A DNA stretch of 64,000 bases from Planomonospora_B alba. Lineage in GTDB: Bacteria; Actinomycetota; Actinomycetes; Streptosporangiales; Streptosporangiaceae. The stretch's first letter is position 1, and the number at the start of each line of letters is the position of its first letter. Both the position numbers and the translations under genes were made by a program. Below the pieces are notes generated by a model. That model saw only the letters and a program-made list of their open reading frames with translations, ran no database searches and had not been told where the DNA came from. Positions 50,357-58,403 of the stretch are shown here, in pieces. The stretch lies in contig NZ_BAAAUT010000015.1 in NCBI RefSeq assembly GCF_039534085.1, positions 62,001 through 126,000 of the forward strand, written 5' to 3'.

Positions 50357-50602
50357 ATGAAGGACTCTGACATCCTCGCCCACATCGACCGGCTCATCGC
50401 CGAGGAGCGGGATCTGCGCGCGTTGCTGGCGTCCGGCTCGATCTCCTCCCACGAGGAGAACCACCGGATCCGCTCGATCGAGGAGGCCCTCGACCAGGCG
50501 TGGGACCTGCTCAGGCAGCGCCGGGCCCACCGGGAGTTCGGGGAGGACCCCGACTCCGCCGAGCCGCGCCCGGTCGACGAGGTCGAGGAGTACCGCCAGT
50601 AG
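50357..50602 (+). CDS. DUF2630 family protein, 81 aa
   Basis: The short, helical and charged chain (DILAHIDRLIAEERDLRALL, IRSIEEALDQAWDLLRQRRA, ending DEVEEYRQ) matches the DUF2630 family of small actinobacterial proteins. Function is unknown; the heptad pattern suggests a coiled-coil hairpin. AGGGGGGACC before the ATG is the ribosome-binding site, and TACAGT near 50318 may be the -10 element. The gene stands alone. Confidence 0.9.
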   Translation: MKDSDILAHIDRLIAEERDLRALLASGSISSHEENHRIRSIEEALDQAWDLLRQRRAHREFGEDPDSAEPRPVDEVEEYRQ

Positions 50603-50609
50603 GCGGAGG

Positions 50610-51821
50610 TCACCCGCGGGCGGCCCGGGAGCCGTCCCGGTCGCCCCGCCCGGCCGGGCGGCCCGGGCAGCGCGGGTCGCTGGGCTTCTCCAGCGGGTCG
50701 GGCGCGAACCAGGCGAGCACGCTGTGCTCGACGTACCAGCGGTGCAGGGCCACGCGGCTGCGCGGGATCTGCCCGAGGTCCGGGCAGAGGAACTGGGAGA
50801 CCACCGCCCCGTTGGGCACGAACCGCACGGTGCCGTCGCGGTCGAGGAAGGTGGCGAACCGGTCGTCGGCCGTGATGACGTGGCCCAGCAGCACCTTCCC
50901 GGCGATCTCCGGGTCGGCGCCCCTGTCGGAGATCTCCATCCCCACCAGGGGCAGGACCGGCGCCTGCACCACCACGGCCGCGGTGAACAGCGGCGCCACC
51001 ACCAGCAGCGAGACGGCCAGCGCGGAGGTCAACGCGGCGGCGGCGCGGGCCGGGACGGGACCGGTCAGCAGCACGGACAGCCCGGGCGGCAGGGTCAGCA
51101 GCACCGCGGTGACGACGTCCCCCTCGGCGAACGCCTGGCCGATCGCCGGGGCGAGCCAGGCGTAGAGCCCGAGAGCCACCACCGCGGGCAGCACCAGCGT
51201 GAGCAGCAGGACCAGGTCCCGGCGGCCGGGCCTGCGGTCGTGCATGCTCAGGCCCAGCACCGCCAGCGAGAGCATGGCGAGCGTGGGCAGGAACCGGAGC
51301 TGCCAGCTCACCAGGCCGGTCAGGACGGCGAGCACCACGATCCAGTCGGGGATGCGGTCGGCCGCCATCGACAGCCAGGACGACCGCCCGGTGCTCACCC
51401 GGTAGAGGACGCCGAGGGCGCGGGCCACCAGCACGAAGGCGGGCAGCACCCACAGGGTGGTCAGCAGCACCGCGGTCAGCAGCCCCAGCGCGCTGACGTG
51501 CTGGACCAGCAGGAGCAGCGTCTGGGTGTCCTGCCGGCTGGCGTACCACAGCCGCACGACGAGCAGCGCCAGCGGGAAGGCCGGCAGCACCGCGAACACC
51601 CACTGCTGGCCGCCCCCGGGCGGGCGCCCGCCCGCACCCCCGGGCACGGGCGCCCCGCCGCGCGGACGCCCCTTCACGCCCCCGGTCACGGGCGCCTGGC
51701 CGTACGGGAGCCCGGCCGCCTCCCCGGGCACGGGCGCCCCGCCGTACGGGAGCCCGGTCGCCTCGGGCGCCTGGCCGCGCGGGCGCCCCTCCCCGGACGC
51801 CTCCGCCCCGGTCCCGCTCAC
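50610..51821 (-). CDS. Polytopic membrane protein with repeat-rich N-terminus, partner of the upstream binding protein (403 aa)
   Basis: The N-terminal ~70 residues hold four loose repeats around the motif GxPYGxAPVxG / GRPRGGAPVPGG (for example GLPYGGAPVPG and GLPYGQAPVTG). Seven or eight hydrophobic helices follow (for example FAVLPAFPLALLVVRLWYAS, LLTAVLLTTLWVLPAFVLVA). A C-terminal extracytoplasmic segment of ~100 residues (VGMEISDRGADPEIAGKVLL onward) ends in a disordered basic tail. I do not recognise the family. GTG 51821 overlaps the stop of the binding-protein gene (GTGA), so they are coupled. The pair recalls GlnH-GlnX sensing modules, but no PknG-type kinase is here. Confidence 0.65.
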   Translation of the reverse strand: MSGTGAEASGEGRPRGQAPEATGLPYGGAPVPGEAAGLPYGQAPVTGGVKGRPRGGAPVPGGAGGRPPGGGQQWVFAVLPAFPLALLVVRLWYASRQDTQTLLLLVQHVSALGLLTAVLLTTLWVLPAFVLVARALGVLYRVSTGRSSWLSMAADRIPDWIVVLAVLTGLVSWQLRFLPTLAMLSLAVLGLSMHDRRPGRRDLVLLLTLVLPAVVALGLYAWLAPAIGQAFAEGDVVTAVLLTLPPGLSVLLTGPVPARAAAALTSALAVSLLVVAPLFTAAVVVQAPVLPLVGMEISDRGADPEIAGKVLLGHVITADDRFATFLDRDGTVRFVPNGAVVSQFLCPDLGQIPRSRVALHRWYVEHSVLAWFAPDPLEKPSDPRCPGRPAGRGDRDGSRAARG

Positions 51822-52927
51822 CCGGCGTTCCGCTGAGGGATCCCCCGCTCCCACGGCCAGCGCCGCACGTCGGGCTCCGGTACGGCGGGCTGCGTGCTCC
51901 CGGCGACCTGCTCCTTGGGATTGTGGGCCTGCATCGGGGAGATGAACCGCTCGTAGGCCTCCTCCCAGCGCGTGTCCTGCGGATCGGTGGCGGAGCGGTG
52001 CAGCGAGAGGTTCACGAGGGTGCGCAGCGCCTCGTTGCTGCCGGCGTTGACGGCCCACTGCTCGGCGGTCTCCAGGCCGATGTCGTGGTGCTCCAGCAGG
52101 TCGGGCTCCTCGGCCACGAACCCGGAGAGGATCGCGGTGTCGGTCGTGACCGCCTCGTACTCCTTCGCCTTGAGCCCGGCCACGCAGTCGCTGATGCGGT
52201 TCTTGCGGGTCACGTCGGCCCCCGCCCGGTCGATCTCGGTCTCGGAGGTCGAGGCGGCGAGGGTGCAGACCTTCCGGCCCCTCAGCTGCGTCAGCGAGGT
52301 GATCTCGGCGTGCCCCTTGCGGGTGATGACCGACTGCTGCGTCTCCAGGTAGGGGGCGGAGAAACCGATCGCGCGGTTGGCGCGGCGGGCCGGCGTCACG
52401 CTGAACGAGGCCACGACGAGGTCGACCTTCACGTGCCGCCCCGCGGCGTTCCTGGCCGTCATCCGGGCCCGGTCCTCGGTCTCGATGGACAGGAACTCGA
52501 CCTCGCTCGCGCGGAAGCCGAGATCCGCGGCGATCATGAGGGCGATCTGGATGTCGAACCCCTCCCAGGTGCCGTCCGGCTTGCGGACCGCGATGCCCGG
52601 GGTGTCGTCCTTGACCCCGACCAGCAGGGTCCGCCTGCCGTTCAGGCCGGCCTGCTCCAGCAGTTCCGCCTCCGTGGGCGGGCCCGTCTCCAGAACCGTC
52701 CAGCCCGCGACGAGCACCGCCGCCACGACGGCGGCCAGCCAGCCTGCCAGGCGCAGGACCCGGCCGTCGGGCCGGCCGGGGGCCGGCGGCCCGGCGATCC
52801 CGTGGGGCGGAAGCGGCGGCTCGGCGGGGGACGCCGGATCGGGGGCGTCCCCGGACGGCGGCCCGTCGGGCCGTCCCGCTCCGGCGTCCGGCTCCGGTCG
52901 CGATGATCTCCGCCAGTTGATGCGCAT
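51818..52927 (-). CDS. Membrane-anchored family-3 solute-binding protein, 369 aa
   Basis: A Pro-rich cytoplasmic stretch of ~55 residues is followed by one transmembrane helix (LAGWLAAVVAAVLVAGWTVL) and an extracytoplasmic amino-acid-binding (SBP_bac_3) domain. Family features are LLVGVKDDTPGIAVRKPDGT, WEGFDIQIALMIAADLGF, FSVTPARRANRAIGFSAPYL and LRGRKVCTLAASTSE. The last ~50 residues are disordered. A binding protein tethered by a real transmembrane helix, with no ABC permease or ATPase beside it, suggests sensing rather than transport. It is coupled by GTGA to the membrane protein downstream. ATG 52927 follows GGAGGG; GTG 52930 is adjacent and equivalent. Confidence 0.8.
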   Translation of the reverse strand: MRINWRRSSRPEPDAGAGRPDGPPSGDAPDPASPAEPPLPPHGIAGPPAPGRPDGRVLRLAGWLAAVVAAVLVAGWTVLETGPPTEAELLEQAGLNGRRTLLVGVKDDTPGIAVRKPDGTWEGFDIQIALMIAADLGFRASEVEFLSIETEDRARMTARNAAGRHVKVDLVVASFSVTPARRANRAIGFSAPYLETQQSVITRKGHAEITSLTQLRGRKVCTLAASTSETEIDRAGADVTRKNRISDCVAGLKAKEYEAVTTDTAILSGFVAEEPDLLEHHDIGLETAEQWAVNAGSNEALRTLVNLSLHRSATDPQDTRWEEAYERFISPMQAHNPKEQVAGSTQPAVPEPDVRRWPWERGIPQRNAG

Positions 52928-53321
52928 CACGCCCTCCGGGTCCGGATCCCTCCGTTTCCATGGGAATCTCCGGGGCAGAGTACGTCAGCCGGCGGCCGCC
53001 GCGCGCGTGCCGCCGCCAACGGTCACCAAGAAGTGATCAAACCGCGGGTCCCGGGCCCCTCCCCGGGCCGGAGCGCTCCGGAAACGGGCCCGGCATCGGC
53101 GGGCGACACCGCGGGAACCGCCGGTTCCCATGGTCCGGGAATGCGGCTCACACCACACGAGCAGGAGCGACCGCTCGTCCACGCCGCCGCCTGGAGCCGG
53201 GCGAGTCCCGCGTGCCCGGCTTCCGCGCGCCCGGCCGACTGCGCACCGGGCGACAAGGGCCGCCCCGGGGATGTGGGCGATGTGCCTGTCGGCGGCGGGG
53301 CGGCGAACCTACCCTGGACCG
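52928..53321. other. Intergenic region between divergent genes
   Basis: This 394-bp stretch holds the promoters of the binding protein (-) and the small membrane protein (+). I see a perfect dyad GGGAACC-GCC-GGTTCCC at 53113-53129 and the -10 hexamer TACCCT (53310-53315), 6 nt before the GTG at 53322. No gene is apparent. Confidence 0.45.
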
Positions 53322-53792
53322 GTGACCGATCTCACACCTCCTGCCGCCTCCGCCGCCCCGGGCCGGACCGCGCAGGTCGGAGTGGTCGCCACGGGCGCAC
53401 TGCTGGTGGTGGCCGCGTTCCTGCCCTGGGCCGGGGTCAGGGCGGACATCGCCGTCCTGGGCTCGCTGAGCGAGAGCGTCCGGGGCGTGGACGACTGGTC
53501 GGGGGTGCTCACCCTGGTCGCCGGGATCGCAGCGGTGGTCATCGGGGTCGCGGGCGGCGAGCGACCCTTCACCGCCCTCGCGGCGCTGCCCGGGGCGGTG
53601 ACGGTGGCGGTCCTGCTGGTCTTCCTCAGCGACCCGCAGGGGCGGGGGCGGAACGCCTCGTTCTCCGTCGGCGACCTGGTCCGGGTCGAGCCGACCGTCG
53701 AGTACGGCTGGTTCGTCGCCCTGGCGGCGGCGCTCGCGGTGACCGGCTTCGGACTCGCCGCGCTGACCACGGGCCGCCGGGCCCGCCGGTAG
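53322..53792 (+). CDS. Small membrane protein with four predicted helices, 156 aa
   Basis: Hydrophobic segments are at residues ~20-38 (VGVVATGALLVVAAFLPWAG), 62-80 (GVLTLVAGIAAVVIGVAGGE), 84-100 (TALAALPGAVTVAVLLVFLS) and 128-150 (GWFVALAAALAVTGFGLAAL). No family is recognised with certainty; similar short proteins are common in actinomycetes. TACCCT ends 6 nt before the GTG, so the mRNA is probably leaderless. The 3' end meets the era gene at a long palindrome. Confidence 0.7.
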   Translation: MTDLTPPAASAAPGRTAQVGVVATGALLVVAAFLPWAGVRADIAVLGSLSESVRGVDDWSGVLTLVAGIAAVVIGVAGGERPFTALAALPGAVTVAVLLVFLSDPQGRGRNASFSVGDLVRVEPTVEYGWFVALAAALAVTGFGLAALTTGRRARR

Positions 53793-53860
53793 CGGGAGCC
53801 GGACGGCGGGGCCCCGCGGACCCGCCGGGCACGGCGGAGGTCCCCGCGGAGTCGGCGGGC

Positions 53861-53910
53861 ACGACTGAGTCTCCGCCGGTTCCGCGCGGAACCGGCGGAG
53901 ACTCAGTCGT
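53861..53910. terminator. Perfect 50-bp palindrome between convergent genes
   Basis: Positions 53861-53885 are the exact reverse complement of 53886-53910, with no loop and no mismatch, centred on a GCGC. The right arm contains the last codons and stop of era (stop at 53903-53905). It can terminate transcription from both sides; as an inverted repeat of 25-bp arms it is exceptionally long for this genome. Confidence 0.85.
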
Positions 53911-54823
53911 AGAAGCCGAGGCGGCGCAGCTGCTTGGGGTCGCGCTGCCAGTCCTTGGCGACGCTGATCCGCAGGTCCAGGTAGACCCGGGTGCCGAGCA
54001 GCGCCTCGATCTGCTGCCTGGCCCGGCTGCCGACCTCCTTCAGCCGCGACCCCTTGTGGCCGATGACGATGGCCTTCTGGGACGGGCGCTCGACGAACAT
54101 GTGAGCGTAGATGTCCAGCAGGTCGTCGCGGCCCTCCCGGGGCAGCATCTCGTCGACGACGACCGCGATGGAGTGCGGCAGCTCGTCCCTGACCCCCTCC
54201 AGGGCGGCCTCCCGGATGAGCTCGCCGACCAGGACCTGCTCGGGCTCGTCGGTGAGCTGCCCGCCCTCGTAGAGCGGAGGGCTCTGCGGGAGCCTGGCGG
54301 TCAGCAGGTCGGTCACCACGTCGAGTTGCTCCCCCGACTGCGCCGAGACCGGGACGATCTCCTCGAACTCGGCGAGCCGGGAGACCGCGAGCAGCTGCTC
54401 GGCGATCTGCTCGCGGGTGGCCAGGTCGCACTTGGTCACCACGGCGATCACCGGGGTCTTCTTCACCGCCGCCAGCTTCTCCGCGATGAACCGGTCGCCC
54501 TTGCCGACCGGCTCGTTGGCGGGGACGCAGAAGCCGATCACGTCCACCTCGGTGAGCGTGGACAGCACCAGGCTGTCCAGCCGCTCGCCGAGCAGCGTGC
54601 GCGGCCGGTGCAGCCCGGGCGTGTCCACGATGATGAGCTGGGCGTCCTCGCGGTGCACGACGCCGCGGATGACGCGCCGGGTGGTCTGCGGCTTGGAGGA
54701 GGTGATCGCCACCTTGGTGCCGACCAACGCGTTCATCAGCGTGGACTTGCCGACGTTGGGCCGGCCGACGAAGCAGGCGAAACCCGCGCGGAAATCAGCA
54801 GCTGAGGAACTCACACCGTCCAT
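53903..54823 (-). CDS. era: GTPase Era
   Basis: Era is a KH-domain GTPase that helps 16S rRNA maturation and small-subunit assembly. G1 GRPNVGKST (residues 20-28), G2 region SKPQTTRRVIRG, G3 DTPGLHRP, G4 TKCD, and the C-terminal KH domain (YAHMFVERPSQKAIVIGHKG, LKEVGSRARQQIEALLGTRV) are all present in 306 residues. It follows the cytidine-deaminase-like gene by 49 bp on the same strand, part of the corC-...-era series. Its stop lies inside a 50-bp palindrome. Confidence 0.97.
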   Translation of the reverse strand: MDGVSSSAADFRAGFACFVGRPNVGKSTLMNALVGTKVAITSSKPQTTRRVIRGVVHREDAQLIIVDTPGLHRPRTLLGERLDSLVLSTLTEVDVIGFCVPANEPVGKGDRFIAEKLAAVKKTPVIAVVTKCDLATREQIAEQLLAVSRLAEFEEIVPVSAQSGEQLDVVTDLLTARLPQSPPLYEGGQLTDEPEQVLVGELIREAALEGVRDELPHSIAVVVDEMLPREGRDDLLDIYAHMFVERPSQKAIVIGHKGSRLKEVGSRARQQIEALLGTRVYLDLRISVAKDWQRDPKQLRRLGFYD

Positions 54824-54872
54824 TGTCCCCGATCCGCAGGGCGGCTCTGACGCCCCGCGCCCCGCGGCCGCC

Positions 54873-55205
54873 TCAGCCGCGCCGCAGGGACCCGTCCGGG
54901 TCGGCCACGAGCAGGGTCCGCCCGCCCAGGTCGCGCACCGCCTGCACGTCCGCCTCGCTCGGCCCGTCGCCCGCGGTGACCAGCGCCGCGGCCTCCAGGG
55001 ACCGGGCCCCGCTGGAGACCGCCATCGCCACCGCGACCTGGAGCGCGGACAGGGTCAGCGAGGGCAGGGCGACGTTGGTCGAGGAATAGGTCCGGCCGGT
55101 CTCGTCGCGCACGGCCGCGCCCTCGGCGGCGCCGCTGCGGGCGCGGGCCGAGCGGGCCAGAACGATGATCTTGTTGTCCTCGGGGTCGAGGGTCGCGTCA
55201 CTCAC
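54873..55205 (-). CDS. Cytidine deaminase-like protein without the zinc site, 110 aa
   Basis: The sequence follows the start of the cytidine deaminase fold (DPEDNKIIVLARSARARSGA, TGRTYSSTNVALPSLTLSAL, AVAMAVSSGARSLEAAALVT). The zinc-binding motifs HAE/CAE and PCxxC are absent, so deaminase activity is not expected. Very similar small proteins sit in this position in other actinomycetes, to my memory, which argues for a conserved non-catalytic role. The start is GTG 55205; TACGCT (55212-55217) lies exactly 6 nt upstream, a leaderless-type start. The gene precedes era. Confidence 0.7.
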   Translation of the reverse strand: MSDATLDPEDNKIIVLARSARARSGAAEGAAVRDETGRTYSSTNVALPSLTLSALQVAVAMAVSSGARSLEAAALVTAGDGPSEADVQAVRDLGGRTLLVADPDGSLRRG

Positions 55206-55239
55206 GGCACAAGCGTATTCAGCCTCCCCGGCCGCCCGC

Positions 55240-55380
55240 GAACGCGGTCGCCCGCACGCCGGTCACGCCTCCGCCCGGTCGCGCTCCCGGCCGGGCCTCC
55301 CCGAGGTCACGCCCCACCCGGTCGCATTCCCGCTCCGGCCCTCCGAGCCGCGCCTCCCCGAGGTCACGCCTCCTCCCGGT
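55240..55380. repeat. Imperfect tandem repeats of a CCTCCCCGAGGTCACGCC-type unit
   Basis: CCTCCCCGAGGTCACGCC occurs twice with CCGGTCGC/CCGGTCAC-type surroundings between and after; the tail of the lipoprotein gene (REEA, stop 55364) lies in the last copy. This may be slippage-made sequence in the spacer. Confidence 0.5.
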
Positions 55381-56209
55381 CACGCTCCGCCAGGGCGGCC
55401 GCCCGGCCGGCGAGGAAGTCCGCGAGCCGCCGGGTGCGCCCGGCGTCGACCTCCGCGACCCCGGCGTGCACCAGCGACATCAGGATCCGCCCCGACCGGG
55501 CGAAGACCAGGTGCATCTCGTACGGGTAGCCGTTCAGCCTGCCGTGCAGGCGCCGGGCCCGGAGGTCGTCCCCGACCCGGTCCAGCGCCAGGGGGGAGAC
55601 CCGCAGGAGGGTGTCCCGGTCCGCGGCGGCGCCGGTCGCCGGGCCGGTCACCACCGGGCAGCGGTCCAGCGCCGCGGCCAGCGCGGTGAAACGGCGCCGC
55701 GCGCCCTCGCCCGGATGCGCCTCCAGGCCGACCCCCGCCAGCTCGCCCAGCCCGTACCCGGAATAGGTCACCGCCTCCCGGACGGCCCGGCCCCGCGCCG
55801 CGGGCCCGCGCCCGTCGGTCCGGGCCCCCGCGTCGGCCCGGACCCGCCCCTCCGCCCGCCCCCGCTCCGGGGACGCGCCCGGCTCCGCTCCCCGGGCCCG
55901 TGCCGCGGACGCGCCCGCCACGGCGTCCAGCACGCGGCGGCAGTCGGCGTCGGCCGGGCGGACCGGAGGCCTCCAGGCGGCGCGCGGGCGGGCGGAGAAC
56001 CCCTCCGGCAGGTCCTCGGCCTGACGGAGCACCCCCGCCGGCCGTGCGGCCGCCGGACGGGCCGCGGCCCCCGTGCCGCCCCCGGCTCCCGCCCGTGCGT
56101 CCTGCCGTGCCTTCCCTCCGGGCGCCGCCTCGGTGCCGCATCCCGCCGTGGTCCCGGCCAGGAGCGCGCAGGCGGCGATCACGGCGGCGGCCCGAATCCC
56201 CCGTCCCAT
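55364..56209 (-). CDS. Lipoprotein of unknown function, 281 aa
   Basis: MGRGIRAAAVIAACALLAGT followed by TAGC gives a clear signal peptide with lipobox Cys at residue ~24. After an Ala/Gly/Arg-rich tether, the folded part (DADCRRVLDAVAGAS, LDRCPVVTG, YPYEMHLVFARSGRILMSLV) recalls the cysteine-paired extracellular sensor domains of actinobacterial lipoproteins such as PknH-type C-terminal domains. That similarity is weak. The start at 56209 is set by the signal peptide; the frame upstream is not meaningful. The protein would be anchored on the outside of the membrane. Confidence 0.65.
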   Translation of the reverse strand: MGRGIRAAAVIAACALLAGTTAGCGTEAAPGGKARQDARAGAGGGTGAAARPAAARPAGVLRQAEDLPEGFSARPRAAWRPPVRPADADCRRVLDAVAGASAARARGAEPGASPERGRAEGRVRADAGARTDGRGPAARGRAVREAVTYSGYGLGELAGVGLEAHPGEGARRRFTALAAALDRCPVVTGPATGAAADRDTLLRVSPLALDRVGDDLRARRLHGRLNGYPYEMHLVFARSGRILMSLVHAGVAEVDAGRTRRLADFLAGRAAALAERDREEA

Positions 56210-56305
56210 GGCCTCCCCCGAATGTCGTACGCGGGGAGTGAGCGCCCCCGCCGACCGGCTTCCTTCCCCGGCGGCGAAAACGACAACCACCAGGAAAGAC
56301 CTAGA

Positions 56306-56340
56306 GGCGCACTCTCCCGCGTAACGCGGGAGAGAGCGCC
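56306..56340 (-). terminator. Hairpin terminator downstream of the corC unit
   Basis: Two stem segments, 56306-56310 with 56336-56340 and 56312-56321 with 56325-56334, enclose a TAA loop; A-A mismatches sit between them. On the minus strand it is followed by a T-rich run (TCTAGGTCTTTCC). It lies within the 343-bp gene-free space 56210-56552 downstream of corC; I see nothing else there. Confidence 0.65.
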
Positions 56341-56552
56341 TCCGAGCCGGGCGCCGTGCACGCCCTGTCTCCCCGAGAGTCCGCCCGCCGCGCCTGAACC
56401 CCTCCGGGCGCTCGGGCCTTCTCTCCGGCTCCCCGCCACGGGTGCCGCACCACGAGGGTCGCCCGGGGCGCTTGCAGCGTGCTTGCGCCGGGCTTGAAAG
56501 CCGCGCGGGGAGGAACCGCCGGGAAGGGACGGTCGGGGAGGGCCTGGCGGGC

Positions 56553-57857
56553 TCAGTCGCGCTCGGAGGAGGCGGGGACCTCGTCCCGGCCGGACTCCTC
56601 CAGCCGCCGGACGAGGACCGTGCCGATCCGGTTGCGCCGCCCGGCGAGGCTCTCCGCCGTCAGGCGGAGCCCCTCCACCACGGCCTCGGAGCCCGCGATC
56701 GGCACGCGGCCCAGGGCGTGCGCCAGCAGGCCGCCGACCGTCTCCACGTCCTCGACGTCGAGCTCGACGTCGAACAGCTCCGCCAGGTCTCCCACCGGGA
56801 GCCGGGCCGTCACCCGGACGGAGCCGTCCTGCAGCGGCTCCACGGGCGGGGTCTCCTGGTCGTACTCGTCGGTGATCTCGCCGACGATCTCCTCGAGCAC
56901 GTCCTCGATCGTGACCAGGCCGGCCGTCCCGCCGTACTCGTCGATGACGATGGCCTGGTGGATCTGGCGGGCCTGCATCTCCCGCAGGAGCTGGTCGATC
57001 GGCTTGCTCTCCGGCACGTAGCTGGCCGGGCGCATGACCGACTCGACCGCCTCGGCGCGACCGGCGTCGCCGGTGTCCTGCAGCCGGCGGACGATGTCCT
57101 TCAGGTAGAGGATGCCGATGACGTCGTCCTCGTTCTCGCCGACCACCGGGATGCGGGAGAAGCCGCTGCGCAGCGCGAGCGACAGGGCCTGGTTCAGCGT
57201 CTTGCCCCGCTCGATGAACACCATGTCCGTGCGCGGCACCATGACCTCGCGCACGAGGGTGTCGCCGAGCTCGAAGACCGAGTGGATCATCTCGCGCTCG
57301 TCCGGCTCGATGACCCTGCGCTGCTCGGCCAGGTCCACCAGGTCGCGCAACTCGGCCTCGGAGGTGAACGGCCCCTCCCGGAAGCCCTTGCCGGGCGTCA
57401 CCGCGTTGCCGAGCAGGATGAGCAGCGTGGGGAGCGGGCCGAAGATCCGCGTGAGGCCGTACACGACCGGGGCGCTCGCCAGGGCGATCGGCTCGGCGTG
57501 CTGGCGGCCCAGCGTGCGCGGGGAGACCCCGACGATCACGTAGCTGATCACCACCATGACCGCGGCCGCGGCCGCGTAGGCCCAGCCCTGGTCGCCGAGC
57601 AGGTCGACGAAGAGCAGGGTGGCGATCACCGTGGCGACCAGCTCGCAGGTCAGCCGGAGCAGGAGGAGCAGGTTGAGGTAGCGCGGCGGGTCCGCGACGA
57701 TCGCCTGCAGGCGCTGCGCGCCCCGGCGCTCCTCGCGGACGAACTCCTCCGCGCGCACCCGTGAGATGCGGGTCAGCGCGGTCTCCGCGCTGGCGATCAG
57801 GCCGCCGGCCACGACGAGGACGACGGCCAGCGGCAACCACCCGTTGGCGAGACTCAC
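56553..57857 (-). CDS. CBS-domain CNNM/CorC family transporter (hemolysin C-like), 434 aa
   Basis: An N-terminal DUF21 (CNNM) membrane domain with about four helices (LPLAVVLVVAGGLIASAETA, YVIVGVSPRTLGRQHAEP) is followed by two CBS repeats (TLVREVMVPRTDMVFIERGK, then IDQLLREMQARQIHQAIVID) and a C-terminal CorC_HlyC domain (VTARLPVGDLAELFDVELDV). Such proteins export Mg2+/Co2+ or regulate ion flux. The start is GTG 57857, overlapping the ybeY stop (GTGA), so they are translated together. Often labelled hemolysin, but no lytic role is implied. Confidence 0.92.
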   Translation of the reverse strand: MSLANGWLPLAVVLVVAGGLIASAETALTRISRVRAEEFVREERRGAQRLQAIVADPPRYLNLLLLLRLTCELVATVIATLLFVDLLGDQGWAYAAAAAVMVVISYVIVGVSPRTLGRQHAEPIALASAPVVYGLTRIFGPLPTLLILLGNAVTPGKGFREGPFTSEAELRDLVDLAEQRRVIEPDEREMIHSVFELGDTLVREVMVPRTDMVFIERGKTLNQALSLALRSGFSRIPVVGENEDDVIGILYLKDIVRRLQDTGDAGRAEAVESVMRPASYVPESKPIDQLLREMQARQIHQAIVIDEYGGTAGLVTIEDVLEEIVGEITDEYDQETPPVEPLQDGSVRVTARLPVGDLAELFDVELDVEDVETVGGLLAHALGRVPIAGSEAVVEGLRLTAESLAGRRNRIGTVLVRRLEESGRDEVPASSERD

Positions 57858-58336
57858 CGCTGGGGGCGCACCTCCCGCCACGACTCGAGGAGCTCGCCCT
57901 GGAGCCCGAACATCTCCTTGTGCTCCTCGGGCTCGGCGTGGTCGTAGCCGAGCAGGTGGAGGATGCCGTGCGTGCACAGCAGCTCCAGCTCCGCCTCGGT
58001 GCCGTGCCCGGCCTCGGCCCCCTGCTTGGCGGCGACCTGCGGGCAGAGCACCACGTCGCCGAGGAGGGCCGGGTCCGCCGGGGCGTCCCCCTCCTGCCGC
58101 GCCCCGGTCCCTCCGCCCGGACGCAGCTCGTCCATCGGGAAGGCCAGCACGTCGGTCGGGCCGGGCTCGCCCATCCACCGCTCGTGCAGGTCGGACATGG
58201 CGGCCTCGTCGACGACCAGGATGGACAGCTCCGCGAGCGGGTTGACGCCCATCTTCTCCAGCACGTGCCCGGCCAGCGCGACGAGCAGCCCTTCGTCGAC
58301 TTCGACGCCGGACTCGTTGTTGACCTCGATGCTCAT
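57854..58336 (-). CDS. ybeY: Endoribonuclease YbeY
   Basis: The zinc-binding signature HGILHLLGYDHAEPEEH (H3xH5xH pattern) lies near the C-terminus of a 160-residue chain, preceded by SILVVDEAAMSDLHERWMG and PTDVLAFPMDEL. YbeY is needed for 16S rRNA 3' end maturation and late ribosome quality control. It is placed between phoH (67 bp upstream) and corC (GTGA overlap), the normal bacterial neighbourhood. A short Gly-rich insert (RPGGGTGARQEGD) sits in the middle. Confidence 0.96.
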   Translation of the reverse strand: MSIEVNNESGVEVDEGLLVALAGHVLEKMGVNPLAELSILVVDEAAMSDLHERWMGEPGPTDVLAFPMDELRPGGGTGARQEGDAPADPALLGDVVLCPQVAAKQGAEAGHGTEAELELLCTHGILHLLGYDHAEPEEHKEMFGLQGELLESWREVRPQR

Positions 58337-58403
58337 GCGACCACGATCTCCTCGCCCAGCGGCGCGGAGCCCGCACGAGCCCTTTCACTCCGCTCTGTCA
58401 CGT

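Noticed and set aside
51636..51800. CRISPR-like repeat array
   Set aside because: The repeats are imperfect, in frame with a protein and without regular unique spacers. Other tandem repeats (11704-11792, 40034-40090, 55240-55380) are direct slippage repeats without spacers.
50610..52927. Annotation of the binding-protein/membrane-protein pair as GlnH-GlnX
   Set aside because: The membrane protein shows no recognised GlnX features and pknG is not present, so only a loose analogy is stated.
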